Assembly: GCF_000716715.1 (NCBI RefSeq) | Contig: NZ_JNYJ01000032.1 | Location: 1-64,000, forward strand | Reading direction: 5' to 3' | DNA from: Dactylosporangium aurantiacum | Lineage (GTDB): Bacteria; Actinomycetota; Actinomycetes; Mycobacteriales; Micromonosporaceae | Length of the DNA: 64,000 nucleotides | Shown: one piece after another, positions 32,648 to 41,694 of the stretch | Layout: the number at the start of each line of letters is the position of its first letter | Numbering within the stretch: the stretch's first letter is position 1 | Made by a program: the position numbers and the translations under genes | Notes under the pieces: model-generated | What the model was told of the DNA's origin: nothing | The model's input: only the letters and a program-made list of their open reading frames with translations | Databases searched by the model: none

Positions 32648-34690
32648 ATGTCACGGAGCACAGGACCCTTACCGCGGTGGTCCAGCGGACCGCCGCGGTG
32701 GGCCGCGGCGGCGACGGCCGCAGCCGTCGGTCTCGGCGTCGTGGTCACCGGTGCCGCACCGGCCGCCGCGGCCGGGGCATCACCAGCGGTGACCCGCGCC
32801 GCCCTCGACCCAGCGCTGACCGCGGGCCGCGGCGCCGCCGTCGCGTTCGTCGAGCAGGAGGCCGAGAAGGCCAAGACGAACGGCACCGTCATCGGCCCGG
32901 ACCGCACCGCGTACACGCTGCCGGCGGAGGCGTCCGGGCGCAGCGCGGTCAAGCTGACGCCGGGGCAGTACGTGGAGTTCACGCTGCCGAAGTCGGCCAA
33001 TGCCATCAACGTCCGGTACAGCATTCCCGACGCACCCAACGGCGGTGGCATCACGTCGCCGCTGGATGTGACGGTCAACGGTGGCAAGAAGACCACGATG
33101 ACGCTCACGTCGCAGTACTCGTGGCTGTACAACCAGTACCCGTTCTCGAACGACCCGAACGCGGGCCTGCTGCACCCCGACTGGTGGATCACCGAGTGCG
33201 CGTGCGTGCCGGCCGTCACGACGCCCGCGCCGACGATCACCACGCCGTTCCGGCCGAACCACTTCTACGACGAGCAGCGGCTGCTGCTGGGGCGTACGTA
33301 TCAGGCCGGGGACAAGGTGCGGCTGACGGCGCCGGCGAACAGCGCCGCGTGGACCGTCATCGACCTGCTCGACTCCGAGCTGGTCGGCCCGCCGAAGATC
33401 AGCATCATCGCGGCGAACGTGCTGCTGTTCGGGGCGGACCCGACGGGGCGCCGGGACTCGGCCGACGCGATCGACAAGGCCGTCGCCTTCGCGAAGAAGA
33501 CGCACCTGAAGGTCTACATCCCGCCGGGCACGTACCAGGTCAACCGCCACATCATCGTCGACAACGTCACGATCGAGGGCGCCGGGTCCTGGTACACCGT
33601 CATCAAGGGCAAGGAGGTCGCGCTCAGCGAGCCGGCCCCCGACAACTCGATCCACACCGGCGTCGGGTTCTACGGCAGGTACGCCCAGGACGGCGGCAGC
33701 AGCAACGTGCACCTGTCCGGCTTCTCGATCATCGGTGACGTGCGTGAGCGCATCGACACCGACCAGGTCAACGGCATCGGCGGCGCGCTGAGCAACTCGA
33801 CCGTCGACGGGCTGTACATCCAGCACACCAAGGTCGGCCTGTGGTTCGACGGCCCGATGACCAACACGAAGATCACCAACAACGTGATCGTCGACCAGAT
33901 CGCCGACGGGCTCAACTTCCACACCGGCGTGACCAACTCGACCGTGTCGAACAACTTCGTGCGCAACTCGGGCGACGACGGTCTGGCCATGTGGTCGGAG
34001 AAGACGGCGAACGCCGGCAACACGTTCGACCACAACACGGTGCAGACGCCGGTCCTCGCCAACGGCATCGCGATCTACGGCGGCAAGGACACCACGGTGT
34101 CCAACAACCTGATCGCCGACCCGATCCGTGAGGGCAGCGCGATCCACATCGGCTCCCGCTTCGGCGCCGAGCCGTTCACCGGCTACGTGAAGGTCACGGA
34201 CAACACCACGGTCCGCGCCGGCACGTACGAGCTGAACTGGAACATCGGCCTCGGCGCGATCTGGTTCCTCGCGCTGGAGAAGAACATCGACGCCGACATC
34301 CAGGTCGTCGGGGACCACTTCCTCGACAACACCTACAACGCGATCATGCTGGTCGCCGACTGGCCGGTGAAGGACCTGTACTCCATCACCAACGTCCACT
34401 TCAAGGACATCCGGGTCGACGGCACCGGCACCTCGGTGCTCAGCGCCCGGGCCGCGGGCTCCGCCACGTTCCAGAACGTGGACGCCCGCAACGTCGGCGC
34501 CGTCGGCATCAACAACTGCGGCACGTTCCACTTCACCCCGGCCGGCTCCGAGTTCTCGGTCGTCGACCTGGGTGGCAACGACGGCGGCGGCACCACGGGT
34601 CCGTGGCTCGCCCCGTGGGAGCTGCCGAACACCATCACCTGCGACGACCGCCCGCCGGTCGTCGTGCCCCCGGCGCCCGCGCCGTGGTGA
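32648..34690 (+). CDS. secreted right-handed beta-helix glycoside hydrolase, GH87-like
   Basis: A 680-residue exported protein. The N-terminal signal/anchor region (about 17-42) is alanine rich and ends near AAAAGA. An N-terminal beta-sandwich (about 50-240) with GQYVEFTLPKSANAINVRYSIPD resembles carbohydrate-binding modules. Then comes a parallel beta-helix (about 250-650). FGADPTGRRDSADAI is a pectate-lyase-superfamily start, and SGDDGLAMWS carries paired Asp residues as in alpha-1,3-glucanases and mycodextranases of GH87. The likely substrate is fungal or dental-type alpha-glucan. A strong terminator follows. Confidence 0.75.
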   Translation: MSRSTGPLPRWSSGPPRWAAAATAAAVGLGVVVTGAAPAAAAGASPAVTRAALDPALTAGRGAAVAFVEQEAEKAKTNGTVIGPDRTAYTLPAEASGRSAVKLTPGQYVEFTLPKSANAINVRYSIPDAPNGGGITSPLDVTVNGGKKTTMTLTSQYSWLYNQYPFSNDPNAGLLHPDWWITECACVPAVTTPAPTITTPFRPNHFYDEQRLLLGRTYQAGDKVRLTAPANSAAWTVIDLLDSELVGPPKISIIAANVLLFGADPTGRRDSADAIDKAVAFAKKTHLKVYIPPGTYQVNRHIIVDNVTIEGAGSWYTVIKGKEVALSEPAPDNSIHTGVGFYGRYAQDGGSSNVHLSGFSIIGDVRERIDTDQVNGIGGALSNSTVDGLYIQHTKVGLWFDGPMTNTKITNNVIVDQIADGLNFHTGVTNSTVSNNFVRNSGDDGLAMWSEKTANAGNTFDHNTVQTPVLANGIAIYGGKDTTVSNNLIADPIREGSAIHIGSRFGAEPFTGYVKVTDNTTVRAGTYELNWNIGLGAIWFLALEKNIDADIQVVGDHFLDNTYNAIMLVADWPVKDLYSITNVHFKDIRVDGTGTSVLSARAAGSATFQNVDARNVGAVGINNCGTFHFTPAGSEFSVVDLGGNDGGGTTGPWLAPWELPNTITCDDRPPVVVPPAPAPW

Positions 34691-34706
34691 CGGAGCGAGA
34701 GTAAGC

Positions 34707-34739
34707 GAGGGGCGGGCGTCCGGAGGGCGCCCGCCCCTC
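34707..34739 (+). terminator. 12-bp perfect hairpin terminator
   Basis: GAGGGGCGGGCG and CGCCCGCCCCTC pair perfectly around a 9-nt loop, followed by CTTGT, just past the GH87-like gene. Confidence 0.82.
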
Positions 34740-34822
34740 CTTGTCCGGTGGGGTTTTCACCACCGGCAACCGGCCCGCTGGCGGCAGTGACCCGCGCCCG
34801 CCGATGGCGAAGAGTCGACGCC

Positions 34823-36349
34823 ATGGACATCACCGTTTCCCGTCGCGCGGTCCTCGGCACCGGCGTCGGTCTCAGTGCCGGCCTCGTCGTCGGCGCACCC
34901 GCCGGAGCCGCCGCACCCGCAGCCGCCGGTACGAATGCCGCGGGCGCCACACCCGAGGCCGTCGCGATCGTCGGCTGCACCGTCATCGACGTGACCGGCG
35001 GGCCGCCCCGCCAGGACATGACGGTCCTCGCCCGCGGCGACCGGATCACCGCGCTCGGCCCGTCGCGCGGCGTCCGCGTCCCCACCGGCGCCGCGGTCGT
35101 CGACGGCCGGGGCCGCTATGTGATCCCCGGCCTCACCGACATGCACGTGCACAGCAGCGGCGTCGACACGCTCGACCCCCCGCTGTACGTCGTCAACGGC
35201 GTCACCACGGTCCGGGAGATGTCGGGGTACCCGACACTGCACGAGTGGCGGCAGCGGGTCACCGACGGCACGCTGCTCGGGCCGCGGTCGGTGATCGCCA
35301 GCCCGCTCATCGACGGCTCGCCGTCGCTGTGGACGGGGCTCGGCGCGCCGTACGTCGAGGTCGCCGACGCCGCGCAGGCCAGGGCGGCGGTGCGGCAGGT
35401 CGCGGCCGACGGCGCCGACTTCGTCAAGGTGTACAGCCGGCTGTCGCGGGAGTCGTTCGCCGCGATCGCGGACGAGTCGGCCCGGCTGGGGCTGGAGTTC
35501 GCCGGGCACTGCCCCGACGACGTGCCGGTCACCGTCGCCGCCGAGCACGGGCAGCGCAGCTTCGAGCACGTCTTCACCACCTGGTACGCCACCTCCCGGC
35601 ACGAGGACGAGATCCGCCGCGAGCTGTCCCGGCTCACCGTCGAGGCCGGCGACTACAACGGCTGGCTGCACCGCGTGCACCCGCTGGAGCTGGCCGCCGC
35701 CCGCGGCTACGACCCGCGGCGCGCGGCGCGGGTCTTCGCCCGGCTGCGGGCCGCCGACGCCCACCAGACGCCGACGCTGGCCATGCACCGCGTGCTGGAC
35801 CTGCCGGGCAGCGTCGACCAGGACGACCCGCGGCTGCGGTACATCCCGGCCGAGGTCCGCGCCGTCTGGGACTTCGCGATGCGGGAGATCTACCTCGACG
35901 GGCGCACGCCGCGGGAGCAGGCCGAGCACCAGGAGCTGTTCGGGCACCGGGGCCGTTTCGTCGGCGCGCTGCACCGCGCCGGGGTGCCGCTGCTGGCCGG
36001 CACCGACACCGGCACCTCGTACGTGTACCCCGGCTTCAGCCTGCACGACGAGCTCGAGCTGCTGGTGCGGGCCGGGCTGCCGCCGCTGCGCGCGCTGCAG
36101 GCGGCGACCCGGGACCCGGCCCGGTTCCTGGGCCTCGGCTCCGGCACCGTCCGCCAGGGCGCGGCCGCCGACCTCGTGGTCCTGGACGCCGACCCGCTCG
36201 CCGACATCCGCAACACCCGGCACATCCACGCCGTCGTCGTGCGGGGGCAGCTGATCACCGCCGAACGCCGCGACGCGATCCTCGACGCGGTGGCCGCGGC
36301 GGCCGGCACGGCGACGCCGGTCCCGGTCCGCGCCGCGTGCCGTTGCTAG
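34823..36349 (+). CDS. Tat-exported amidohydrolase
   Basis: A 508-residue member of the amidohydrolase superfamily (imidazolonepropionase-like). The N-terminus MDITVSRRAVLGTGVGLSAG is a twin-arginine signal. The metal site is visible: HxH in LTDMHVHSSG, Lys in DFVKVYSR, His in FAGHCPDD and in RSFEHVFT, Asp in LLAGTDTGTS. The C-terminal composite domain closes with GAAADLVVLDADPLADIRNT. Substrate unknown; relatives act on prolidase-type or cyclic amide substrates outside the cell. The ATG at 34,823 is chosen because the Tat motif starts there. Confidence 0.87.
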   Translation: MDITVSRRAVLGTGVGLSAGLVVGAPAGAAAPAAAGTNAAGATPEAVAIVGCTVIDVTGGPPRQDMTVLARGDRITALGPSRGVRVPTGAAVVDGRGRYVIPGLTDMHVHSSGVDTLDPPLYVVNGVTTVREMSGYPTLHEWRQRVTDGTLLGPRSVIASPLIDGSPSLWTGLGAPYVEVADAAQARAAVRQVAADGADFVKVYSRLSRESFAAIADESARLGLEFAGHCPDDVPVTVAAEHGQRSFEHVFTTWYATSRHEDEIRRELSRLTVEAGDYNGWLHRVHPLELAAARGYDPRRAARVFARLRAADAHQTPTLAMHRVLDLPGSVDQDDPRLRYIPAEVRAVWDFAMREIYLDGRTPREQAEHQELFGHRGRFVGALHRAGVPLLAGTDTGTSYVYPGFSLHDELELLVRAGLPPLRALQAATRDPARFLGLGSGTVRQGAAADLVVLDADPLADIRNTRHIHAVVVRGQLITAERRDAILDAVAAAAGTATPVPVRAACRC

Positions 36350-36547
36350 AAGTCCTGCAGCACCGGCGGCTGCTCCGGCGCCGGCGGCGGGGGCAGGAAC
36401 AGCAGGCGGTCGGACGGCAGCACATCGGCAGCGGCACCGCAGTGGGAACCGGCAGCATTCCGGCAGTCGGGACGGGCCGGCGACGCAACGGGGGGTCGCC
36501 GTCCCGCTCACCGGCGGCGCCGGCGCGTCAGCGGGCGCGGGCCCGGG

Positions 36548-37528
36548 TCAGCGGGCGGAGGCCCGGGTCAGGCGGTCGCGCACGGCCAGCCAGTCGTCGC
36601 CCTCGGGCGGGGCCTGCGCGAGGATCGTCGTCACGCCGGCGTCGTCGAGGCGGTGCAGGGCGGCGTACAGGTCGGCGGCGTACTCGAGCGGATCCGCGGA
36701 CAGCAGCTCCACGTGCGCCCCGGGCGGCGCCGCCGGCAGGTGGGTGAGGACGCCCAGGGTGCCCGGGTCGGCGTCCTCGGCCCGCTCGGCCAGCACGGCC
36801 GGGTCGTCCACCAGGTGCAGCCGGGCCCGGGGCGCGTAGTGGCGGTGGGCGAGCCCGGGCGAGCGGACCCCGGAGGTCGGGTCGGCACCTGGCCCGGGGT
36901 CGCCGGGCAGCGCCAGCGCGCCGACCACGTCGCGGATCGCCCGCAGGCTCAGCGCGCCGGGGCGCAGCAGGCGCGGCGGCGACACGGTCACGTCGACGAC
37001 CGTGGACTCGATGCCGAGCCGGCACGGGCCGCCGTCGAGGACCAGCGGCACGTCGGGCAGGCTGCGGATCACGTGCTCGGCGGTGGTCGGGGAGATGCTC
37101 TCGGACCGGTTCGCGCTCGGCGCGGCGAGCGGCAGCCCGCACTCCTCCAGCAGCGCGAGCGCGACCGGGTGCGCGGGGACCCGGACCGCGACCGTCGACG
37201 GGCCGCCGTTGGCCGGCAGGTGGTGGGCCCGCTCCACGACGAGGCTGAGCGGGCCGGGCCAGAACCGGGCCGCCAGCCGCCGCGCCGCCTCCGGCCACTC
37301 GTGCGCGAGCGCCTCGGCGTCGGCCGCCGACGCCACGTGCACGATCAGCGGGTTCCACGAGGGGCGGCGCTTCAGCCGGTACACCTCCGCGACGGCCTTG
37401 GCGGAGAAGGCGTGCGCGCCGAGCCCGTACACGGTCTCGGTGGGGAACACGCAGACGGACTCCTGCCGCAGCAGCTCGGCGGCCCGGCGCAGCCCGGCGG
37501 CGTCGGCGGCGACCACCCCGTCAGTCAT
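36548..37528 (-). CDS. sua5: L-threonylcarbamoyladenylate synthase (Sua5 type)
   Basis: A 326-residue enzyme that makes threonylcarbamoyl-AMP for the t6A37 modification of ANN-decoding tRNAs. The YrdC domain (about 8-205) shows FPTETVYGLGAHAF, KRRPSWNPLIVHV, FWPGPLSLVV, VAVRVPAHP, APSANRSESISPT and CRLGIESTVVDV. The C-terminal Sua5 domain begins SPGLAHRHYAP and supports length and type. It is encoded 10 bp downstream of the flavin monooxygenase gene on the same strand, though the functions are unrelated. Confidence 0.93.
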   Translation of the reverse strand: MTDGVVAADAAGLRRAAELLRQESVCVFPTETVYGLGAHAFSAKAVAEVYRLKRRPSWNPLIVHVASAADAEALAHEWPEAARRLAARFWPGPLSLVVERAHHLPANGGPSTVAVRVPAHPVALALLEECGLPLAAPSANRSESISPTTAEHVIRSLPDVPLVLDGGPCRLGIESTVVDVTVSPPRLLRPGALSLRAIRDVVGALALPGDPGPGADPTSGVRSPGLAHRHYAPRARLHLVDDPAVLAERAEDADPGTLGVLTHLPAAPPGAHVELLSADPLEYAADLYAALHRLDDAGVTTILAQAPPEGDDWLAVRDRLTRASAR

Positions 37529-37538
37529 GTGCGCAAGG

Positions 37539-38750
37539 TTAGAGGGTGGCCGGGGCCACCGGCGGGCGCAGGTCGACCCCGTTGAGCATGGCGGCCGGGC
37601 CTCCCCCGAACGAGGTGAGCTTCCGCTGCAGGAACCCGGGCAGCCGGGGCAGCAGGCGCATCGCCTGGGCCATCGTCCACACCTGCAGCTCGCTGCGCGG
37701 GATCAGGGTCGCCAGCACCGACGGCCCGATGGTCCGGCTGGCCGCGACCGCGTCGGCCATGGCGCGCTCGTACGCCGGGAACGCCACCGCGTGGTCGTCA
37801 CCGGCGGCGGCCAGCTCCGAGGCGAGCACGTACGCCCCGACGACCGCGAGGCTGCTGCCGCCGCCGACCGCCGGCCCGGGCCCGTAGCCGGCGTCGCCGG
37901 CGAGCGTGACCCGGCCGCGCGACCAGGACGGCAGCCGGATCTGGCTGATCCCGTCGAGGTAGAAGTCGTCGGCGGCGTCGAGGTGCTCCAGCAGTCGCGG
38001 CACCTGCCAGCCGAGCCCGGCGCAGACCTCGCGCAGCAGGCGCCGCTGCGCGGCCGGGTCGCGGTGGTCGGGCCGCGGGCCGCGGAAGAGGATCACGACG
38101 CGGACCCGGCCGGGCGTGCGGGTCGGGTAGAGGGCGACGGCCCGGTCGACGGTGTGGTAGCCGAGGACCCGCCCGGCGAGCCCGACGAAGTCCGGCACGC
38201 TGAACACGGCGAGGCCGCCGCCGAGGAAGTGGCTGTAGGCCTCCTCCGGGCCGAACACCAGCCGGCGCACCCCGGAGTGCAGCCCGTCGGCGCCGACGAC
38301 CAGGTCGTAGGTGCCCCGGGTCCCGTCGGAGAAGGTCGCGTCCACCCCGCCGTCGTGCTCGCGCAGCCCTTCGATGGTGGTGCCGAAGGTGTACGTGACG
38401 TGCTCGCGGGTCGCCTCGTAAAGGATCTTCGCCAGGTCGCCGCGCATGATCTCGACGTGCCGGTCGGAGACCCCGGCGAGGAGCTGGGCGGCCTCGATCG
38501 TGACGTCCGGGCGGCCCGGCCGGATCAGCGTCATCGTGTCGGTGCTGGTCCGGGCTGCCTCGAGCTGCGGCAGCAGGCCCATCCGGTCGATGACCTCGAC
38601 GGCCGGGCCGAGGATGTCGACCGCCTGCCCGCCGTCGCCGACCCGCAGCTCAGGGGTGCGTTCCACGACGGTGACCCGGTGCCCGTTGCGGCGCAGCCAG
38701 TAGGCGAGGACGGGGCCGGCGACGCTCGCACCGCAGATGAGCACGTGCAT
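37539..38750 (-). CDS. FAD-dependent monooxygenase (PHBH fold)
   Basis: A 403-residue aromatic-hydroxylase-type flavoprotein. FAD motif GASVAGPVLAYWLRRNG near the start. The second motif is YDLVVGADGLHSGVRR (DG motif, about 155). The third is GRVTLAGDAGYGPGPAVGGG (GD motif, about 285). MRGDLAKIL carries the conserved RGDL of class A monooxygenases. Likely role is hydroxylation of a small aromatic or tetracycline-like compound with NADPH. It is divergent from a TetR gene with two palindromic operators in between. GGGGGAG precedes the ATG. Confidence 0.92.
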   Translation of the reverse strand: MHVLICGASVAGPVLAYWLRRNGHRVTVVERTPELRVGDGGQAVDILGPAVEVIDRMGLLPQLEAARTSTDTMTLIRPGRPDVTIEAAQLLAGVSDRHVEIMRGDLAKILYEATREHVTYTFGTTIEGLREHDGGVDATFSDGTRGTYDLVVGADGLHSGVRRLVFGPEEAYSHFLGGGLAVFSVPDFVGLAGRVLGYHTVDRAVALYPTRTPGRVRVVILFRGPRPDHRDPAAQRRLLREVCAGLGWQVPRLLEHLDAADDFYLDGISQIRLPSWSRGRVTLAGDAGYGPGPAVGGGSSLAVVGAYVLASELAAAGDDHAVAFPAYERAMADAVAASRTIGPSVLATLIPRSELQVWTMAQAMRLLPRLPGFLQRKLTSFGGGPAAMLNGVDLRPPVAPATL

Positions 38751-38767
38751 GACTCCCCCTACGTTGG

Positions 38768-38812
38768 TTTACTTACCGATAGGTAAAGGGAATCACTTAC
38801 CTTCCGGTAAGT
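38768..38812. promoter_or_regulatory. paired TetR operators between monooxygenase and regulator
   Basis: ACTTACC-TTCC-GGTAAGT (38795-38812) is a perfect 7-bp palindrome. Upstream, TTTACTTACC-GATA-GGTAAA (38768-38787) repeats the TTACC-N4-GGTAA core. Two identical-spaced sites in a 79-bp divergent promoter point to cooperative binding by the adjacent TetR protein. Confidence 0.78.
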
Positions 38813-38829
38813 AAAGTAGAATGTGACGC

Positions 38830-39378
38830 GTGCCAAGGGTGAGGACCACAGAGACCGCCGACCGCATCCGCGCCGTCGCGATGGAGCTGATCGCCGAGAA
38901 GGGCGTCGCGCAGGCCAGCCTGCGCGAGATCGCCGAGCGCGTCGGCATCAGCAAGCCCGCGCTGTACTACCACTTCGCCTCGCGCGAGGACCTGGTCCGC
39001 AGCCTGTTCCAGCCGCTGGTCGACGACGTGTCCGCGCTGCTCGACGACCTGGAGTCGGGGCGCTGGCCGGGAGACCTCACCGACCGCCGCGCGGTGCTCG
39101 GCGCCTACTTCGACGTCACGTACGCCCACCGCGACATCACGAAGATGGTCATGCAGGACCCGAGCGTCCTGGCCGACCTGAACCTCGCCGCGGCCGTCAC
39201 CGACTGGGGCCGCCGCCTCACCACCCTGCTGTTCGGCCCGGCGCCGACCCTCGCCCAGCAGACCAGAGCCAGGGTGGCCGTCGGCGGCCTGGGTGACTGC
39301 ACGGTGATGTTCACCGGCGTGCCGAAGGAGGAGCTCAAGACGGCCGTCCTCGACGCCGTCTGCGCCACCCTCGGCTAG
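38830..39378 (+). CDS. TetR-family repressor
   Basis: A 182-residue regulator. HTH at about 27-48 with ASLREIAERVGISKPALYYHFASREDLV. The C-terminal domain is of the common TetR_C type with FDVTYAHRDITKMVMQD. GTG start. Two TTACC-N4-GGTAA palindromes lie just upstream, shared with the divergent monooxygenase gene. Its stop codon shares CTAG with the stop of the convergent VOC gene. Confidence 0.92.
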   Translation: MPRVRTTETADRIRAVAMELIAEKGVAQASLREIAERVGISKPALYYHFASREDLVRSLFQPLVDDVSALLDDLESGRWPGDLTDRRAVLGAYFDVTYAHRDITKMVMQDPSVLADLNLAAAVTDWGRRLTTLLFGPAPTLAQQTRARVAVGGLGDCTVMFTGVPKEELKTAVLDAVCATLG

Positions 39379-39782
39379 CGCTGGACGATGTTGACCATCC
39401 ACGGGATGCCGAACTGGTCGGTGCAGGCGCCGAACTCGTCGCCCCACATCTGCTTCTCCAGCGGCACGCTCACCTTGCCGCTCGCGGACAGCTTGTCCCA
39501 GTACCGGCGAAGCTCCAGGCCGTCGTCGCCGCTGAGGCTGACGGTGATCGTGTCGCCCAGGTTGTGCGCCATCTCCGGCGGCGTGTCGGCGCCCATGATC
39601 GTGTAGCCGCTGGGGGTCTCCAGCAGGCCGTGCATGATCTTGTCGGCGATCGGGCCGGCCTCCGGGTCGAACTCGCCGAACGTGTTCAGCCGCAGGGTGC
39701 CGCCGAAGACGCCCTGGTAGAACTCCATCGCCTGGCGGGCGTTGCCCTGGAAGTTCAGGTACGGGTTGAGCCGAGACGCCAT
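39375..39782 (-). CDS. VOC-family protein (PhnB/glyoxalase-like)
   Basis: A 135-residue single vicinal-oxygen-chelate protein of the PhnB type. It starts ASRLNPYLNFQGNARQAMEFYQGVFGG, has HGLLETPSGYTIMGAD in the middle, and ends WGDEFGACTDQFGIPWMVNI, all family hallmarks. Catalytic activity of this subgroup is unclear. The ATG at 39,782 is used; a GTG directly before it is also in frame. Confidence 0.9.
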   Translation of the reverse strand: MASRLNPYLNFQGNARQAMEFYQGVFGGTLRLNTFGEFDPEAGPIADKIMHGLLETPSGYTIMGADTPPEMAHNLGDTITVSLSGDDGLELRRYWDKLSASGKVSVPLEKQMWGDEFGACTDQFGIPWMVNIVQR

Positions 39783-39907
39783 CACAAACTCCCCTTGGCT
39801 GCGAGGTCCGACCGCCCGACACTATTCGCCGACCAACCGGCGCGAAGCCGAATCGGCGAGCCTGGTCCGGCAGGGTCGGCCCGCCGCCACTCTTCTAGGG
39901 TAGGGCG

Positions 39908-40300
39908 ATGCGACGGTTGTCATCCCTCCGTTCGGCCGGTCGCCTGCTCGTGGCGGCGCTGTGCGCGCTGGCGCTGCTGCAGGCGATGCGCCCCGCGGTC
40001 TACTCGACCAGGGTCGGCATCGACACCGTGCGGACCGCCGGGGAGCAGCACCCGGCCCGGCAGTACCGCGAGAAGCTGGAGTACCTGAGCCGCGAGCTGC
40101 ACCGCCAGGTCCCCGCCGGCACCCGGGTCCTGATCGTGGAGGAGGTCCCCGACCTGCAGCTGAGCCTGGTCGAGTTCGCCTCCATGCACGGCATCGTCGT
40201 CGTCGACCGCACCGGCCGCGCCGACCTCGAGGTGTACCTGCATCCCGACCCCGCGGCCCCGCACGGCGTGCGGTTGCTGACCCGGAAGCCGGCCGCGTGA
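39908..40300 (+). CDS. membrane-anchored hypothetical protein
   Basis: A 130-residue protein with one N-terminal hydrophobic segment (GRLLVAALCALALLQAM) and a soluble domain (RVLIVEEVPDLQLSLVEFAS, IVVVDRTGRADLEVYLHP). The stop overlaps the start of the next, multi-pass membrane gene, so the two are translationally coupled and probably act together in an envelope function. No family recognised. Confidence 0.7.
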   Translation: MRRLSSLRSAGRLLVAALCALALLQAMRPAVYSTRVGIDTVRTAGEQHPARQYREKLEYLSRELHRQVPAGTRVLIVEEVPDLQLSLVEFASMHGIVVVDRTGRADLEVYLHPDPAAPHGVRLLTRKPAA

Positions 40301-41670
40301 CCCAGACCCTGCTCGCCGTGCTCGTCCTGCTCGTGGCCGGCCTGCCGCTCGGCTACGCCTTCACCCGCGCCGTGCCGCTCGCGCTCGTCCTGGCGCCCGT
40401 CGCCGGCGCCGCCGTCGCCACCGCCGCGGTGCTGCTCATGCTGGCCTTCACCGGCCCGCTGCTGCTGTGGTTCGTACCGGTGTACCTGGCGACCGGGTAC
40501 CTCGCCTGGCGCCTGCGCGACCGCCCCCGCCTGCCGGTCAGCCGCTGGCGCGACGCGGCGCTCACCGCCCTGCCGCTGGTGCCGCCGTTGCTGCGGCTCG
40601 GCACCGAGCCCGTCAACTGGGACACGCACCTCATCTGGTGGCTGCACGCCGGGTACTTCACCCAGGGCGGCGACTTCGCCCGCGAATCCATCGGCAACCC
40701 GGTCCTCGTCTTCAGCCACCCCGACTACCCGCCGCTGGCGTCCGCGCCGGTCGCACTGGTGTGGCAGCTGCTCGGCATCCGCGACTTCTACCCCGCCGGG
40801 TTCGTCACCGGGTTCCTGAACTGGTCGGCGATCGCGATGCTCGTGTACGCCGTCCGCGTCGCGACCGTGCGCGGCCGGCCGCTGCTGTCCTGGCCCGCCG
40901 CCATCGCCACCGGCTACGCCGCCTGGACCCCGCTGTGGGTCATCCCGACCGCCGGCTTCAGCGACGCCATGTGCGCCTGCGCCTTCGCCGCCGGGGCGGT
41001 GCTCGTGCTCTTCGCCCGCCCGTGGCCCGGCACGCTGCCGCTCGCGCTGCTGCTGCTGTCCGCGTCCGCGCTCATGAAGAACGAGGGCCTCAGCCTGGTC
41101 GTCGCCCTCGCGCTGGTCGGCACCGTCAGGTGGTGGCGCGACCGGCGCCGCGCCGCCCTGCTCTGGCTGCCCGTCGGCGTCGCCGGGATCTGGTCGGTCA
41201 CCGCCCGCCTGCTCGGCGCGGAGACCGACGTGCTGGCCGGCGGCCGCTTCTCCGCCCTGCTGCACGGCGATGCCGACACCCTCGGCCGGCTGCCGATGAT
41301 CATCGAGTTCATGGCCGGCCGGGTCGGCTGGATCCTCCTGCTCACCCTCGCCGCCGCGCTGCTCGGGCACCTGCTGCTGCGCCGGGCCCGGGCGGGCCTG
41401 GAGCTCGGCGCCGACGGCTGGCTGTGGGCCGTCACCGCCGTGCACACCGCCGGGCTGATCTTCATCTACCTGATCACGCCGTACGACATCCACTGGCACC
41501 TGAGCACCTCCGTCGACCGGGTCGTGATCGCCGTGGCCGTGCTGGCCTGCGCGAGCGCCGCCTGCTGGGGCGTCACCGCGCTGACCCCCGACCCCGTCGC
41601 CGGACCCGACCCCGAACCTGCCGGACCCGACCCGCTGCCCGCCCGCGAGCCCGCCGGGGAACCGGCCTGA
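40297..41670 (+). CDS. GT-C-like integral membrane glycosyltransferase candidate
   Basis: A 457-residue protein with about eleven membrane segments. The first loop carries EPVNWDTHLIWWLHAGYF, and later HPDYPPLASAPVALVWQ has the layout of GT-C enzymes (an acidic residue in the first periplasmic loop and an HPDYPP motif). LMKNEGLSLVVALA follows the central helices. Donor would be a polyprenyl-phosphate sugar. The tail is a low-complexity Pro-Asp-Glu stretch. GTG start overlapping the upstream stop. Assignment to GT-C is by topology and motif layout. Confidence 0.6.
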   Translation: MTQTLLAVLVLLVAGLPLGYAFTRAVPLALVLAPVAGAAVATAAVLLMLAFTGPLLLWFVPVYLATGYLAWRLRDRPRLPVSRWRDAALTALPLVPPLLRLGTEPVNWDTHLIWWLHAGYFTQGGDFARESIGNPVLVFSHPDYPPLASAPVALVWQLLGIRDFYPAGFVTGFLNWSAIAMLVYAVRVATVRGRPLLSWPAAIATGYAAWTPLWVIPTAGFSDAMCACAFAAGAVLVLFARPWPGTLPLALLLLSASALMKNEGLSLVVALALVGTVRWWRDRRRAALLWLPVGVAGIWSVTARLLGAETDVLAGGRFSALLHGDADTLGRLPMIIEFMAGRVGWILLLTLAAALLGHLLLRRARAGLELGADGWLWAVTAVHTAGLIFIYLITPYDIHWHLSTSVDRVVIAVAVLACASAACWGVTALTPDPVAGPDPEPAGPDPLPAREPAGEPA

Positions 41671-41694
41671 CCGTCGTGTCGTACGGTCGGCGGC

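Noticed and set aside
36346..36505. Minus-strand frame ending with a proline-rich tail just after the amidohydrolase
   Set aside because: It stays open for about 53 codons after an in-frame stop but has no convincing start or ribosome site. At most a gene remnant.
34757..36511. 584-codon minus-strand frame opposite the amidohydrolase
   Set aside because: Antisense shadow with no domain and unnatural composition; the plus-strand gene has a Tat signal and a full metal site.
36541..36575. Short direct repeat of GCCCGGGTCAG at the end of sua5
   Set aside because: Two partial copies within Arg/Ala/Ser codons at the gene end; more likely codon repetition than a regulatory repeat.
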